A stretch of 64,000 nt of DNA from Aminobacter ciceronei (GCF_014138625.1 NZ_JACJHY010000004.1:186001-250000), one strand, 5' to 3'. Counted from the stretch's first letter, positions 1 through 9,195 are shown. Notes: generated by a model not told the origin, from the sequence alone. Made by a program: numbers and translations.

Positions 1-1969
1 CCGAAGGGCGATAGGTCAAGGCGCGGGCCTCGCCGTTTTCGAGGATGAACCAAACCACCGTGTCGGGCTGGCGCTGCACGGCCATGCTGACGATGGGCGA
101 GCCGCCGCAGACCTCCTCATGCATCGCCATCAGGTCCATGGCGCTGTAATCGAGCGTGCCCTGCTCGGCGATCAGCGCAAAGACCCTGAGGCCGGTGCTC
201 TGCACGAAGATGCCGTCCTTGTCGCATTTGACCGCGCGCAGGTCGTAGCTGCCTTGCGTCGAGCCATCGACGGGAAACCAGCTCGACGCCGTCAGCGGCT
301 CGTCGAAGCTCGACGACTTGATCGAGATCTCGGAATTGTCGGTGCCGGCGATGAGCCGCTGCAGGCCGAGCAGCCAGAGGATGCCCCTGTCGGTGCTGGC
401 GCCGATCGAGCGGTAGATGGGCGCGCTGTCGCCCTCGACATTGTCGTTGAAGCTGTGGAAGGCATCGGGCACAGAGCCGTGCACGAAGTCGCCCTTGCCC
501 CAGTAGAGCCGGCCGCCGAAGGCCTCGATGCCCCACGGCCAGCCGTCGAAGTCCGACCAGGTCGAAAAGTCCCATTCGAAGGTCGGGCTCAGCGAATAGA
601 AGCGGCTCAACACTTCGACGTTGGCAACGGTGGCGCTGCCATAGGCAGTCATGCGGGCAATGCCGACCTGGCTGCCGCCGGTGTAGACCAGCGCGGTGTC
701 GATGGTGCCGCTGGTGAAGGTGACGGCGACGAAGCGGAAGAACTTGACGACGTTGTTGTCGGGGTCGCGGTAGTTGGTCGGGCCGGTGTTGGCCGCATAG
801 GTGCTCACCGTGCTCCAGGCGCCGGGATTGCCGCTGCCGTCATCGGTGGCGACCTCGAGCCGGACCGAACCCGCCCAGATGCCGGAGACCTGGAAGCTGA
901 AATCGCGTGCCGCATTGACGCCGGACACGCGGATCGAGGCGCCATTTGCCGGGGCGGCGGTGAAACTCTCCTGCACCGTCTGGCCGGACTGGAACAGGCG
1001 GAACAGGCGGCCGACCATGCTCGCTTCGAACAGCGGCCGGCTGGCCGTCAGCGTGCCGTTGCCGGTGTAGACGGACGGCGTCAGCGCCACCGTGCCGTCG
1101 GCTGACACAAAGGGGCCGTCGTCGACCTTGTAGCGCTGGATGCCCCAGCTGGTGTCGCCACGGCGCTGGATCTCACGCTGCTGGAACTGGCGCGAGGCGA
1201 GATAGAGCACGTCGATATTCTGCTTGTGCCGGGGGGCTGCGAGATCGGCCGTGGTCCATGGCGTCGAAATGACAAGCGTTCCCGGCGCATCGATCTGGCA
1301 GCGGGCGACCAGCGCCTGGCGCGCCTTGTCGGTGTAGATCTCGAGATGGATGCTGGCGCTGTTGGGCGTGAAGGCGATCGAATGGTCGCCGTCGTCGAGG
1401 ATCGACAGCGGCAGGATGTCGCTGGCGCCTGCGGACGAGCCGATATGCACCCAGACCGGGCCGCGGACAATTTCGACACGCAGGCCGTGTTCCTTGCCCT
1501 GGTCGCCGGCTGCCACCGATATCGTCTGGCGCGCCGCCGCCCTGCCCTGGGTGGTGCCGGTCAGCACCAGATTGCCGCCCGCGACATTTGCCGAAGCGCC
1601 GACGGCGCTGGCATTGGTCCAGCCGGTGAAGGAATTGAAGTCGCCATTGGTAATCGTGGTCGAGACGGCGACACGCGAGACGAAGGCATTGTCCTTCAAG
1701 ACCCGCATCTCGTTGTTCGACAGGATCGGCACCAGCATCGAGGCATTCGAGCCGGCGAAGGAATATTCGAGCAGCCGGACATCCCCGAGATCGATGTCGG
1801 CAATGTGCTCGAGGCCGGGCCGCAGCGTCATCGAGCCGACGACACGCGGCAAGATGTTGGAGCTCAGCGCCGAGGCGAACTGCATGCGCTCGAGGTCGAG
1901 GCGCGACAGCGCTTCCTCGCCGATCTCGCCGCCGTTCAGGGAATAGACTGGGGCCGAAACGCGCGGCAT
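1..1969 (-). CDS. phage tail/virion structural protein, partial (3' end off window)
   Basis: The frame is open from the ATG at 1969 to the window edge, 656 codons without a stop. The N-terminus reads MPRVSAPVYSLNGGEIGEEA and is followed by RVVGSMTLRPGLEHIADI, the style of large tail proteins encoded next to the head-tail adaptor in podovirus-like prophages. The last visible residues (VVWFILENGEARALTYRPS) resemble the 'value displayed by the tail' repeats of such proteins. Its ATG overlaps the stop of the upstream adaptor gene (TGATG), so the two are probably translationally coupled. The exact role (tail tube, nozzle or fibre base) is not resolved from sequence alone. The rest of the gene and any tail-fibre or lysis genes lie left of the window. 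Confidence 0.75.
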   Translation of the reverse strand, partial: MPRVSAPVYSLNGGEIGEEALSRLDLERMQFASALSSNILPRVVGSMTLRPGLEHIADIDLGDVRLLEYSFAGSNASMLVPILSNNEMRVLKDNAFVSRVAVSTTITNGDFNSFTGWTNASAVGASANVAGGNLVLTGTTQGRAAARQTISVAAGDQGKEHGLRVEIVRGPVWVHIGSSAGASDILPLSILDDGDHSIAFTPNSASIHLEIYTDKARQALVARCQIDAPGTLVISTPWTTADLAAPRHKQNIDVLYLASRQFQQREIQRRGDTSWGIQRYKVDDGPFVSADGTVALTPSVYTGNGTLTASRPLFEASMVGRLFRLFQSGQTVQESFTAAPANGASIRVSGVNAARDFSFQVSGIWAGSVRLEVATDDGSGNPGAWSTVSTYAANTGPTNYRDPDNNVVKFFRFVAVTFTSGTIDTALVYTGGSQVGIARMTAYGSATVANVEVLSRFYSLSPTFEWDFSTWSDFDGWPWGIEAFGGRLYWGKGDFVHGSVPDAFHSFNDNVEGDSAPIYRSIGASTDRGILWLLGLQRLIAGTDNSEISIKSSSFDEPLTASSWFPVDGSTQGSYDLRAVKCDKDGIFVQSTGLRVFALIAEQGTLDYSAMDLMAMHEEVCGGSPIVSMAVQRQPDTVVWFILENGEARALTYRPS

Positions 1970-2634
1970 CAGACCTCCCCCTCGCCAAAGCTGATCTGGC
2001 CGCCGACGAGTGTCGCGCCGCCGTCATGACGGCCGCCGACACCACTGCTGCGCCGGGCGCGCAGCCAGCTGCCCGGCTCTATCAGCTTGTTGTTTTCGTT
2101 GCGGGCATCGATGTTCTTGGCCTGCACCAGGGCACGCTCCATGCGCTGGCGCAGCTTTTCTTCCAGCGTATCGCCCGACGTCAGCTTGCCGCAGGTGTCG
2201 AAGGCGAGCTTGAGGGCGACGTAGCGCCAGAACATCGTCGGCCAGGTCACGACCTTGTCGTCGGCGGCATTCGCATCGCTGATGAAGCGCAGATAAAGCG
2301 CCGGCGTCTGCGCATGCAGGCGGCCGCCCTCGTCGGTATAGTCATGGAAGGTCGCGAAGTCTGATGTGTCCGAGACAACAAGCGTGCGCAGCCAGCCCTG
2401 GGGGTAGTCGAAGGCATGGGCCCAGCCCAGGGCTGGTGTTGCGGCCGCGTTGGGCGACAAGGCAATGGAGGCCTTGGCAAAGTTCCAGTCGCCCGAATTG
2501 AAGGCTTCCTCGACAGCACCGCCCCAGGCGTTGGCGAAGACATAGGTGGCTTCGACATCGTCGGTGAGGGTTGTGATGGCGGCCTTTTCCAGGTGGACCA
2601 GCGCCTGCTTCCAGATCTCGAGCTTTGTCGCCAT
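1969..2634 (-). CDS. phage head-tail adaptor (tail tubular protein A-like)
   Basis: 221 residues starting MATKLEIWKQALVHLEKA and continuing with a run of short helices (FANAWGGAVEEAFNSGDWNFA). This opening, in which a small helical protein 'counts' W and N residues before a YPQGWLRTLVV segment, is typical of T7 gp11-like tail tubular/adaptor proteins that dock on the portal ring. Position agrees: it follows the capsid block and precedes the large tail protein with a 1-nt stop/start overlap. The C-terminal part is low in conserved features (WLRARRSSGVGGRHDGG). Function is inferred from family resemblance and gene order. Confidence 0.7.
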   Translation of the reverse strand: MATKLEIWKQALVHLEKAAITTLTDDVEATYVFANAWGGAVEEAFNSGDWNFAKASIALSPNAAATPALGWAHAFDYPQGWLRTLVVSDTSDFATFHDYTDEGGRLHAQTPALYLRFISDANAADDKVVTWPTMFWRYVALKLAFDTCGKLTSGDTLEEKLRQRMERALVQAKNIDARNENNKLIEPGSWLRARRSSGVGGRHDGGATLVGGQISFGEGEV

Positions 2635-2641
2635 GGCACAG

Positions 2642-3076
2642 TCAGCCCTTCATCTGCTGGACATACCGGTCGGCTGCTTTTTCAGCCGCGTCCCTGGTGT
2701 CGAAACCGGTCTGGATGACGTTGCCGCCATGCAGGAAACGCCATTTGTGGTGCGGGCCGCCGAAGCTGACCTCGGCCGGGCTGACCTCGGTGGCGGTCGC
2801 CCTGGGGGCGCTGTCCTCGTCGAACAGCCTGATGACGCGGACAACCGCCGTGGTCTTGGTGACGGCGAGCACACGCAGCGTGCAGTCGAGGCCGAAATCA
2901 TCCGAAACGATGTCGATGGTCATGCCGCGCCGGAACACCGTGAGGTGGTTGGCAAAGAATTCGGGGTGGGTGACGTCGGCGAGCGTGGTGTCCGACGGCA
3001 CTGTCGCTGCATAACGGCCGATGGCGTAGTCGGCCTGGGCGAAGCGATGCCCGGCAAGCTTGGTGACTTCAGTCAT
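2642..3076 (-). CDS. phage hypothetical protein between capsid and tail adaptor
   Basis: 144 residues from the ATG at 3076, preferred because AGGTG lies just upstream; an in-frame GTG at 3085 is possible. The protein reads MTEVTKLAGHRFAQADYAIGR and ends in a region that looks like a small beta-rich fold followed by a helix (GGNVIQTGFDTRDAAEKAAD). I do not recognise a named family. It sits 7 nt upstream of the tail adaptor in the structural operon, so a head-completion or virion role is plausible but not shown. Confidence 0.6.
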   Translation of the reverse strand: MTEVTKLAGHRFAQADYAIGRYAATVPSDTTLADVTHPEFFANHLTVFRRGMTIDIVSDDFGLDCTLRVLAVTKTTAVVRVIRLFDEDSAPRATATEVSPAEVSFGGPHHKWRFLHGGNVIQTGFDTRDAAEKAADRYVQQMKG

Positions 3077-3148
3077 TGTTTTCACCTGGGATCAAAGGGA
3101 AATGAAAGGGGAAAGGGAGGCCCGCAGGCCTCCCCCAGTCGCTTCGAG

Positions 3149-3457
3149 TCAATCGGTGTCGGTCGCGGTGATGGCGAGGCCGTCGGTCAGGTCGATGCCG
3201 CGACCGTCGCTGCCGGTCTTCTCGTCGATCACCCAGCAATGGTGGATCGCCGTCACCGGGCCGGCCAGCGTGGTCGTGCGCGTGCGCACGATGACGATGT
3301 CACCCTGGCGGGCGCCCTTGGCGTGGCCGTCGCTGACATAGTTGGAGGTATTGACCGTCGCGATGGCGTCGACCGAATCCAGCAGCCACGTCTTCATGGT
3401 GCTGGCGCCGGAAAGACCATCGGTCAGGAGCTTGAAGCCGTTCGTTTCATAAGCCAT
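3149..3457 (-). CDS. small phage structural protein next to capsid gene
   Basis: 102 residues. The ATG at 3457 is chosen because GAGGAGGC stands 6 nt before it; a TTG two codons upstream is the alternative. The sequence (MAYETNGFKLLTDGLSGAST, then a beta-rich stretch GDIVIVRTRTTTLAGPV) is short, soluble and lies 12 nt after the capsid gene. Small proteins at this place are often head-decoration or capsid-accessory proteins, but there is no motif here to decide this. Confidence 0.6.
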   Translation of the reverse strand: MAYETNGFKLLTDGLSGASTMKTWLLDSVDAIATVNTSNYVSDGHAKGARQGDIVIVRTRTTTLAGPVTAIHHCWVIDEKTGSDGRGIDLTDGLAITATDTD

Positions 3458-3469
3458 TTCCAAGCCTCC

Positions 3470-4303
3470 TCAGGAGAACGCAGCGGTGTCGTCGGTGACG
3501 ACCTTGATGACGCCGGCCTGCTGCAGGATGGTGCTGCCGTCGTAGATCGTGGCACGGTCGTAGGAGTAGTCGTCCTCGCCGTTGAAGCCGGCATCGACCT
3601 TCACGTCGCCGGCGATGGCGTGACCCACGGCCGGCTTGGCGAAGATGAAGTTGGACGCGGTCGCCGTGCCCATGCCCGGCAGGTCGGTGTGCATGATGTG
3701 CTTGGCGCCGAGCCAGAGCTTCGGCCGGTCGAGCGTCAGGCCGACGAGCGGCTTGGCGTCGATATAGTCGGCCGACTTGAACTCCTGGAAGGTGAGCAGG
3801 CGGGCCCAGGCTTTCGGCGTCCACAGGCAGGTGATCTCGTTGCCGGCCATGACGTCGAGCTCGAACAGGTCGGACAAGGCGTCGACCGTCTTGCCGTAGG
3901 TCAGGGTCTGGGCCGCACCGCCGGCATAGGCGTTGGTGGCGGTCGACAGCGCCTCGATGATGGTCATGTCGATTTCGCGCGAGGCGGTCAGCGCACTGGC
4001 GTTCTGCATCGCTTCACGCAGGTTGGCAGCCGCGGTGAACACGTCGAAGCCGGGACGGGTTTCCTTGGTGTGCTTTTCTTCCAGCGTGATCGTCGGCTGG
4101 CTGTCGGTGCGGTTGCGCGACGGGATGAGACCGTTCGTGCCGCGCCTGGTCATGCGCCCGGCAGCGCCCTGGAGCGCGAACGAGGCGGTCAGGCCGCTGA
4201 CCATGAGTTCCTTGGTGACGCAGTCCTTGAGGTAGGTTTCGCCGCGCTGAAAGGCGACGACCCACTCATCCCGGTACTGGGTTTTCGTGATGGCATAAGG
4301 CAT
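3470..4303 (-). CDS. phage major capsid protein
   Basis: 277 residues, MPYAITKTQYRDEWVVAFQR onward. It has the size and layout of podovirus coat proteins with the HK97-type fold: a helical N-terminal arm, a central segment on dynamics of subunit contacts (ALSTATNAYAGGAAQTLTYG) and a beta-rich C-terminal half ending in the P-domain-like stretch KVDAGFNGEDDYSYDRATIY. Position between scaffold-like and adaptor genes supports the call. An SD (AAGGAT) precedes the ATG. A 196-nt gap with two hairpins separates it from the scaffold-like gene, the largest gap in this operon. Confidence 0.75.
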   Translation of the reverse strand: MPYAITKTQYRDEWVVAFQRGETYLKDCVTKELMVSGLTASFALQGAAGRMTRRGTNGLIPSRNRTDSQPTITLEEKHTKETRPGFDVFTAAANLREAMQNASALTASREIDMTIIEALSTATNAYAGGAAQTLTYGKTVDALSDLFELDVMAGNEITCLWTPKAWARLLTFQEFKSADYIDAKPLVGLTLDRPKLWLGAKHIMHTDLPGMGTATASNFIFAKPAVGHAIAGDVKVDAGFNGEDDYSYDRATIYDGSTILQQAGVIKVVTDDTAAFS

Positions 4304-4379
4304 CTCGATATCCTTCGATGATGATTGGAGGGTCTTTCAGCCGTGATCGGGGTGCAGCAGGCAGGGCTTTCGCGGGATG

Positions 4380-4421
4380 CCGTGCCGGGGGCACGGGGCC
4401 GCTACTCACCCCGTCGCGGGG
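4380..4421 (-). other. two adjacent GC-rich hairpins in the scaffold-capsid gap
   Basis: In the 196-nt stretch 4304-4499 there is no convincing gene. It holds two perfect stem-loops: CCGTGCC/GGCACGG with a 3-nt loop (4380-4396) and CCCCG/CGGGG with a 3-nt loop (4409-4421). No T-run follows on the transcribed strand, so a classic terminator is unlikely. They could stabilise the capsid mRNA or cut read-through from the scaffold-like gene. Confidence 0.45.
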
Positions 4422-4499
4422 CGTCACATCAGCTTTTCTTGTTGGAGCGTTTTGCGGGGCCGTTGCCGGGGTGCCGCGATAAGTCTTGATCCGCCCGGA

Positions 4500-5429
4500 T
4501 CACTTCCGGGCGTTTATCTTGTCGAGCTGGGCATAGATCCTGGTCAGTTTGCCCTGGACGGCGTCGCTCTTGTATTTCTCCGGGTCGGAGACGCGCAGCG
4601 CCAGGAGCTCCTGCTGCTGGGCTTCGAGCGTCTTGCCGGTCGCCTCGATGTCGCCGGTGAGGATCGCCGTCGAGCCGTAATAGTCGGCGCCGATGGTCGC
4701 CATCATCTTGACGAAGCCGAGATTGTCCTGCAGGCGCGAGCCATCCATCAGGCGCAGGCCCATCATCTGGCCGAAACCGTCGTCGCCGAGATGCGCCCGC
4801 ATCAGCTCCTGGGCGGCGCCGATCTGGCCGTCATAGTCGCCGCCCCATTCGCTGCGCAGGGTCTTCTGCGTGTCGCCGGCGACCTTGGCCAGCTGGGCAT
4901 TCAGCTCCTGGGCCTGGGTGGCGGCGAAATCCTGGTACCAGTCAAGCGCTGCGGCTGCCACCTTCGGCGGCACGTGGCGCTCATGCATCGCCGCCTTGAA
5001 GTCGGAGAGGATCGCCCTGTCGGCGTCGGTGACCTCGAAACCCTCGCGGAACGCGCCGGGATATTGGGCGGCATCTTCCGGGATGCCGTTGGCGGCGCGA
5101 TAGGCCTTGACGTCTTCCGGCGTCGACTTCTCGGTCAGTTCGACCTGCCGGCCGCCATTCTTGGCATTCCTGTAGCCCTCGCGGAAGGCCTTCGAAATCT
5201 CGTCGGTCGACCTGTAGCGCTCGAGCTGCTTCATCATCGCGGCATCGCCGCCGGCCAGCTGTTCGCGGAACGACTGCAGTGCCGCGTCGGCGCCAGGTAG
5301 CGGCGAATTTGGCGCCGGCGACGTCGAACCCGGCGAATGCGACACCGGCGCCGGGCTATTGTCTGGCGCGGTCGGCGTTGCGGTCGTCGGCTGGTTTGCC
5401 TGTGCGTCGGTCATGGGCTGGTCGGTCAT
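4500..5429 (-). CDS. phage scaffold-like protein
   Basis: 309 residues from the ATG at 5429, with AGGTGAG upstream; an in-frame GTG at 5438 is less likely. The first 50 residues are a Pro/Thr/Ser/Ala-rich disordered tail (PTTATPTAPDNSPAPVSHSP). Then follows a charged, helix-rich body (SFREQLAGGDAAMMKQLERY) and a C-terminal coiled-coil-like region (QQQELLALRVSDPEKYKSDA). This architecture and the place between portal and capsid fit a scaffolding or internal virion protein. The start overlaps the 3' end of the Bbp19-like gene by 74 nt in another frame, a long overlap for this operon. Confidence 0.65.
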   Translation of the reverse strand: MTDQPMTDAQANQPTTATPTAPDNSPAPVSHSPGSTSPAPNSPLPGADAALQSFREQLAGGDAAMMKQLERYRSTDEISKAFREGYRNAKNGGRQVELTEKSTPEDVKAYRAANGIPEDAAQYPGAFREGFEVTDADRAILSDFKAAMHERHVPPKVAAAALDWYQDFAATQAQELNAQLAKVAGDTQKTLRSEWGGDYDGQIGAAQELMRAHLGDDGFGQMMGLRLMDGSRLQDNLGFVKMMATIGADYYGSTAILTGDIEATGKTLEAQQQELLALRVSDPEKYKSDAVQGKLTRIYAQLDKINARK

Positions 5430-5745
5430 TGCTCTCACCTGTCAAAATGGAAAGGGAATGGGAAATCAGCTTCCGGATCTGGAAGCCGACATGCTGCTTG
5501 CCGGCGGCAAAAGAACTGTCGCGCTCGCCGCCATGCTCCGACGGCATCCAGGAGGGTTGATGCAGGCCGCAAATATGCAGCACCGCGCCCAGCGCCCGCT
5601 TCTGCTGCTCCTCATTGGCAATGCCGGCGGCCAGCGCCTGGAGCGCTGCGCAATCGGCCTTGCGGATTTCCAGATCGCTGCGCGGCATCTCGTTGTCAGG
5701 GCGCACCGTGACCGGGTGCCAGGGGCGATAGGGCTTCTGGCTCAT
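5356..5745 (-). CDS. Bbp19-like small phage protein
   Basis: 129 residues. The core reads VLHICGLHQPSWMPSE followed by RDSSFAAGKQHVGFQIRKLI, matching the pattern of the Bbp19-like domain (first named in Bordetella phage BPP-1) that lies between portal and scaffold genes. It starts 4 nt inside the 3' end of the portal gene (ATGA overlap). The C-terminal tail (DRRTGKPADDRNADRARQ) is read from the same DNA as the start of the scaffold-like gene and is probably just an extension to the first stop. Function unknown; virion assembly is inferred from position. Confidence 0.65.
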   Translation of the reverse strand: MSQKPYRPWHPVTVRPDNEMPRSDLEIRKADCAALQALAAGIANEEQQKRALGAVLHICGLHQPSWMPSEHGGERDSSFAAGKQHVGFQIRKLISHSLSILTGESNDRPAHDRRTGKPADDRNADRARQ

Positions 5746-7412
5746 TGTCCGAGTGCCGCCCGGATCGACTGCGCGGCATCACCGACCTGGGTGGCGACAG
5801 CGGCGCCAGTGCCGACCTGCTGCATCTGCTGCTGTTCGGCCATGGCCTGCTGGCTCTGCTTGAGATTGGCCGCCGCCTGCTCGGCATCGAGCAGCCAGTC
5901 GGCGCGGCTGTTCGGGATCGCGGCAAAGGCGTCGCGAAACATGGTGCGGGCATCGACCTCGCCGGCCAGCGACGGATCGAGCGACACGCCTGCCTGCAGG
6001 ATGGCGGCACTTTCCTGGAAGGCGTTGAGCACCTGCCGGTCGCGCGCTTCCTTCAGCGCATTGTTGAACTCGTACTGGATGTTCTGGCCGAGCAGGATGT
6101 CGGGCATGTCCAAGGGCACGCCGTTGCGGTCCACCGGGCCATAACCGCCGGCCCGCATCACCTTTTCGGTGGTCAGGTCGAGCACCGCACCGGTCCATTC
6201 ATGTTCGATCGGGCCGAACAGCGGCATGGCGTTGCGGATCCATTCCTGGACGCGCTGCGCTGCCTCGTAAGCCGTCATCGTCTTGTCGGCCTGGGCGATC
6301 GGCTGCAGCTTACTCAGGAAGAAGGCGTCGCCGAGCTGGTTGCGCTGGTCGTTGATCAGGTCGATGCCGAGGCCGACATTCTTGCCCAAGTCGAGCACGC
6401 GCAGTGCCGCCCCCAGGCGTTCGTCGTACTGGCTGTCGATGAAGGTGATGCCGTTGGCGCCGAGATCGACCGGCGACAAAAGCGCATCCTGGGTGGCGAC
6501 CAGCGGCGGGTCGACCTGCTTTTCGCCGGCCTCGATGATCGTCATCTTCATGCGTTGCAGCATGCGGCTTTCGGTCAGGCCGATCGACGCCGCCGTCGAC
6601 ACGGCGTAGAACTTGCCCGACAACAGCCACCAGCGCGGCACGACATAATCGAAGGTGAAAGCAGGCAGTTCCTGCAGGATGGTGCCGTCTTCGCTGACAT
6701 AGACATCCGCCCACTTCGCCCCCTTGGGGAATTTGCGGCGCGGCTCGTAGAGCTCCAGCGGGATGAAGATGTGGCGGACCTTGAAGGTCGTCTTCGTATC
6801 CTTGTTGCGCAGCGCGTTCTTCACCTGCTGCGGCAGCCTCGCCTCACCGAACAGATGGGCCATGGCGGCAGCGGTCATGTCGCATTTGCGGTGGACATGG
6901 TTGACCTGGCCGTCGGGCCCCTCCTGCCCCGCCATGTTTTTGGGATGGTGGCAGCGGTAGATGAGGTTGTCGCGGTTCCTGTTGTAGCTGACCTGCAGCC
7001 AGCCCATGCCGAAGGCGGCGAAGTCATGCTCGACCTGCTGTGCGGCGCGGCGAAAGCCGCTGTCGCGCGAATTCAGGATGGCGCTGTTCACGTCGGTCAT
7101 GAATTCGAGGAAAGACGCAGCATCGCGGTCACGGCCGATGCGGTTGTTGGAGGCCGCCGCCTTGAACCATTGGCGCCCATCGGGCCGCACCATCGAGCCG
7201 ATCTGGTCGCCAAGCTCGCGCCGCATCAGCACGGGCGTGGCATCGGTCAGATGCGCGGCGAACTCCTGGCCGAGCACGATTTCCGTCGTGAAGTCGGCGC
7301 GCTCGGGGAACAGGAATTCGGCGATTTCCTGATACAGGCTGTCGAGCGCACCCTTGGCGGAAAAGAGGCGCGCATCGATCGCCATCAGGTCGCGGCCTGC
7401 CTGGTCGCTCAT
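5742..7412 (-). CDS. phage portal protein (head-to-tail connector)
   Basis: 556 residues with features of T7/BPP-1-type connectors. The N-terminal helix pair includes LYQEIAEFLFPERADF, next is the segment LGDQIGSMVRPDGRQWFKAA, a middle region contains a basic patch and W-rich strand (FDYVVPRWWLLSGKFYAVS), and a helical C-terminus ends in a Gln-rich tail (AMAEQQQMQQ). Such proteins form the dodecameric ring through which DNA enters. The ATG overlaps the stop of the small linker gene (TGATG) and the end overlaps the Bbp19-like gene by 4 nt, so this is a tightly packed late operon. Confidence 0.85.
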   Translation of the reverse strand: MSDQAGRDLMAIDARLFSAKGALDSLYQEIAEFLFPERADFTTEIVLGQEFAAHLTDATPVLMRRELGDQIGSMVRPDGRQWFKAAASNNRIGRDRDAASFLEFMTDVNSAILNSRDSGFRRAAQQVEHDFAAFGMGWLQVSYNRNRDNLIYRCHHPKNMAGQEGPDGQVNHVHRKCDMTAAAMAHLFGEARLPQQVKNALRNKDTKTTFKVRHIFIPLELYEPRRKFPKGAKWADVYVSEDGTILQELPAFTFDYVVPRWWLLSGKFYAVSTAASIGLTESRMLQRMKMTIIEAGEKQVDPPLVATQDALLSPVDLGANGITFIDSQYDERLGAALRVLDLGKNVGLGIDLINDQRNQLGDAFFLSKLQPIAQADKTMTAYEAAQRVQEWIRNAMPLFGPIEHEWTGAVLDLTTEKVMRAGGYGPVDRNGVPLDMPDILLGQNIQYEFNNALKEARDRQVLNAFQESAAILQAGVSLDPSLAGEVDARTMFRDAFAAIPNSRADWLLDAEQAAANLKQSQQAMAEQQQMQQVGTGAAVATQVGDAAQSIRAALGQ

Positions 7413-7624
7413 CAGCTCGCTCCGAGCGTTCCGCGCGAGAACTCACGCCCGATCGTACCCGGAACCTGGGCCAGGCGGTCGGTGGCGGCGCTGCTTTTGG
7501 CCGCCGGGGCCAGCGAGCGCGTCCGGCTGCGCTGGCGCTTGGCCAAGGGATCTTCCGGGTCGGGCATCGTTGCCGGCGGCTCCGGCTCGGGCATCGGCTG
7601 TTTCTTTCCGAAAAGTCCACTCAT
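7412..7624 (-). CDS. small phage protein between terminase and portal
   Basis: 70 residues, Pro-rich and basic (MSGLFGKKQPMPEPEPPATM, then KRQRSRTRSLAPAAKSSAA). Proteins of this size and composition, starting with an MSGLFG-like N-terminus, are common between large terminase and portal in BPP-1-like prophages, but no function is known to me. It overlaps both neighbours (4 nt with terminase, 1-nt stop/start with portal), which argues that it is really translated. Confidence 0.6.
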   Translation of the reverse strand: MSGLFGKKQPMPEPEPPATMPDPEDPLAKRQRSRTRSLAPAAKSSAATDRLAQVPGTIGREFSRGTLGAS

Positions 7625-9195
7625 CGGCGTTTTCCTCGCAGTTTGGCCTTCAAGGCACTGTTTGACGTCACGGATTGCAGCCGCAGCCTCGATTGCTCGC
7701 GCCGCTCCTGCGCGGCCTTCGGGCGCTTCAGCCCGCTGATGGCAGACGCCGACAGCATGATGGTGGTGTCGCCCTTGTCGGGGGAGCGGCCGAGCTGTTC
7801 GCGCATGACATCCTTGGGCAGGACAAGGATGTCCTCGCCGCCGCCCCCGACGCGGATTTCATAGCGATAGGCGGCGAGATCGACTTCCAGCTCGGCATCC
7901 GGCGGCAAGGCGATGCGCGCGCCATAGGCCGGGTCGAGCTGTTCGCGAAACTGCCAGACGGCCTGGGCCCGGAGATTGGCAAAACCGTACAGGCCGTCGC
8001 GTGTCGAAGCGGTCGAGCCGCTGCCGCCCTTGAAGCCGAAACAGTCGACATCGGCATGGGCAAGCTGGGTCAGCGTGTCGCCGCCATAACCGCCGCCGGC
8101 ATCGACCACCACACGACAACGGTCGCGCATCTGCCTGACGATCAGCCCGGCTGCCGTCGGCCCGTCGGGCGTTTCGCTGCCCTTGTAGCTGGCAAAAGGC
8201 GAATACCACCACTCGCGCCGGCTCTGGATCTGCGTCTTGTCGGATCCGCCCTGGGCGATGTCGGCGGCCACTGCCGTCATCGGCAGGTCGGGCGGAGTGG
8301 CGAGCCACCGCGCCTGCGCCTGCCTGATCCAGCCGGTCGGGATCACCTGCCAGGGATCGTCCTTGCCGCCTGCCTCGAACGAGCCGTAGCGCAGCCGCTC
8401 GCGGATCTCGTCGGGCAGGCTTTCGAGCTGGGCGGCATAACCCGTCGCCATCAGCTCCGGATTGTCTTCCAGCATCGAGCGGATGAAGGTTCTCGACCTC
8501 GGACGTTCGCCCTTCGGCCCCTCATAGTCGGCATCGACCTCGCGGTCCTCGCCGCCGATGGTGGTGAACCATCGGAGTTCGCCAGAAGCCGCAGGCTTTG
8601 GGTGGCTTTTGTCGAGCCATGGCGCCCAGTACCTGACCACCCACATGCCCTCGGCCGAGGTCGGCGGGTTGCCTGTTGCAACGACCCGGCAGCGCCGGCC
8701 CCTGGCATCGCGCAACCAGCCGATGATGTAGCGGTACTGGCTCTCGGTGAACTGGGTGATCTCGTCGAAGGCCTTCAGCCTATGCGCCCGGCCCTGGTAT
8801 TTTTCCTTGTCGGCCTCATGCGGCACGCCGCCGAGCTCGATCTTGCCGCCATTGGCCAGGCGCCAGACATGCGACTGGCTGTTGTAGCCGCCGCGGCCGC
8901 CGAGCATGCGGGCGAGCTCGTCCTCGATGCCCTTGAGCTGGGTCGCCTGTCTGCGCAGGATCAGTGCCGGCTGGTACTCTTCGAGCGCCAGGCCGCAGAT
9001 CAACGTCGTCTTGCCGCCGCCGGCCGCACCGCCATAAAAGGTCTCGTCGGCCTCGGACAGCCACGCCTCGGTCTGCGGCCCGGGGTTGGGGATCATGTAG
9101 CGGCCGACCGACGCCTTCACCGCCTCGTCGATCACTTCCTGGCGCGCCTGCGCCGGCAGGGCGTCGAGGGCCGCCAGCACCTCACTGAGCTGCAC
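7621..9195 (-). CDS. phage terminase large subunit
   Basis: 524 residues if read from the GTG at 9195. Walker A GGAAGGGKT lies at residues 55-63, Walker B with catalytic acid LKAFDE at about 140-145, and a coupling motif VVATGNPP near 171-178. The C-terminal RNase-H-fold nuclease part has candidate metal ligands in AVAADIAQGGSDKT (D312) and RVVVDAGGGYGG (D365). This is the motor and nuclease that packages DNA. It overlaps the small terminase by 14 nt and the next small gene by 4 nt. The start is uncertain, as no clear SD precedes the GTG. Confidence 0.9.
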   Translation of the reverse strand: MQLSEVLAALDALPAQARQEVIDEAVKASVGRYMIPNPGPQTEAWLSEADETFYGGAAGGGKTTLICGLALEEYQPALILRRQATQLKGIEDELARMLGGRGGYNSQSHVWRLANGGKIELGGVPHEADKEKYQGRAHRLKAFDEITQFTESQYRYIIGWLRDARGRRCRVVATGNPPTSAEGMWVVRYWAPWLDKSHPKPAASGELRWFTTIGGEDREVDADYEGPKGERPRSRTFIRSMLEDNPELMATGYAAQLESLPDEIRERLRYGSFEAGGKDDPWQVIPTGWIRQAQARWLATPPDLPMTAVAADIAQGGSDKTQIQSRREWWYSPFASYKGSETPDGPTAAGLIVRQMRDRCRVVVDAGGGYGGDTLTQLAHADVDCFGFKGGSGSTASTRDGLYGFANLRAQAVWQFREQLDPAYGARIALPPDAELEVDLAAYRYEIRVGGGGEDILVLPKDVMREQLGRSPDKGDTTIMLSASAISGLKRPKAAQERREQSRLRLQSVTSNSALKAKLRGKRR

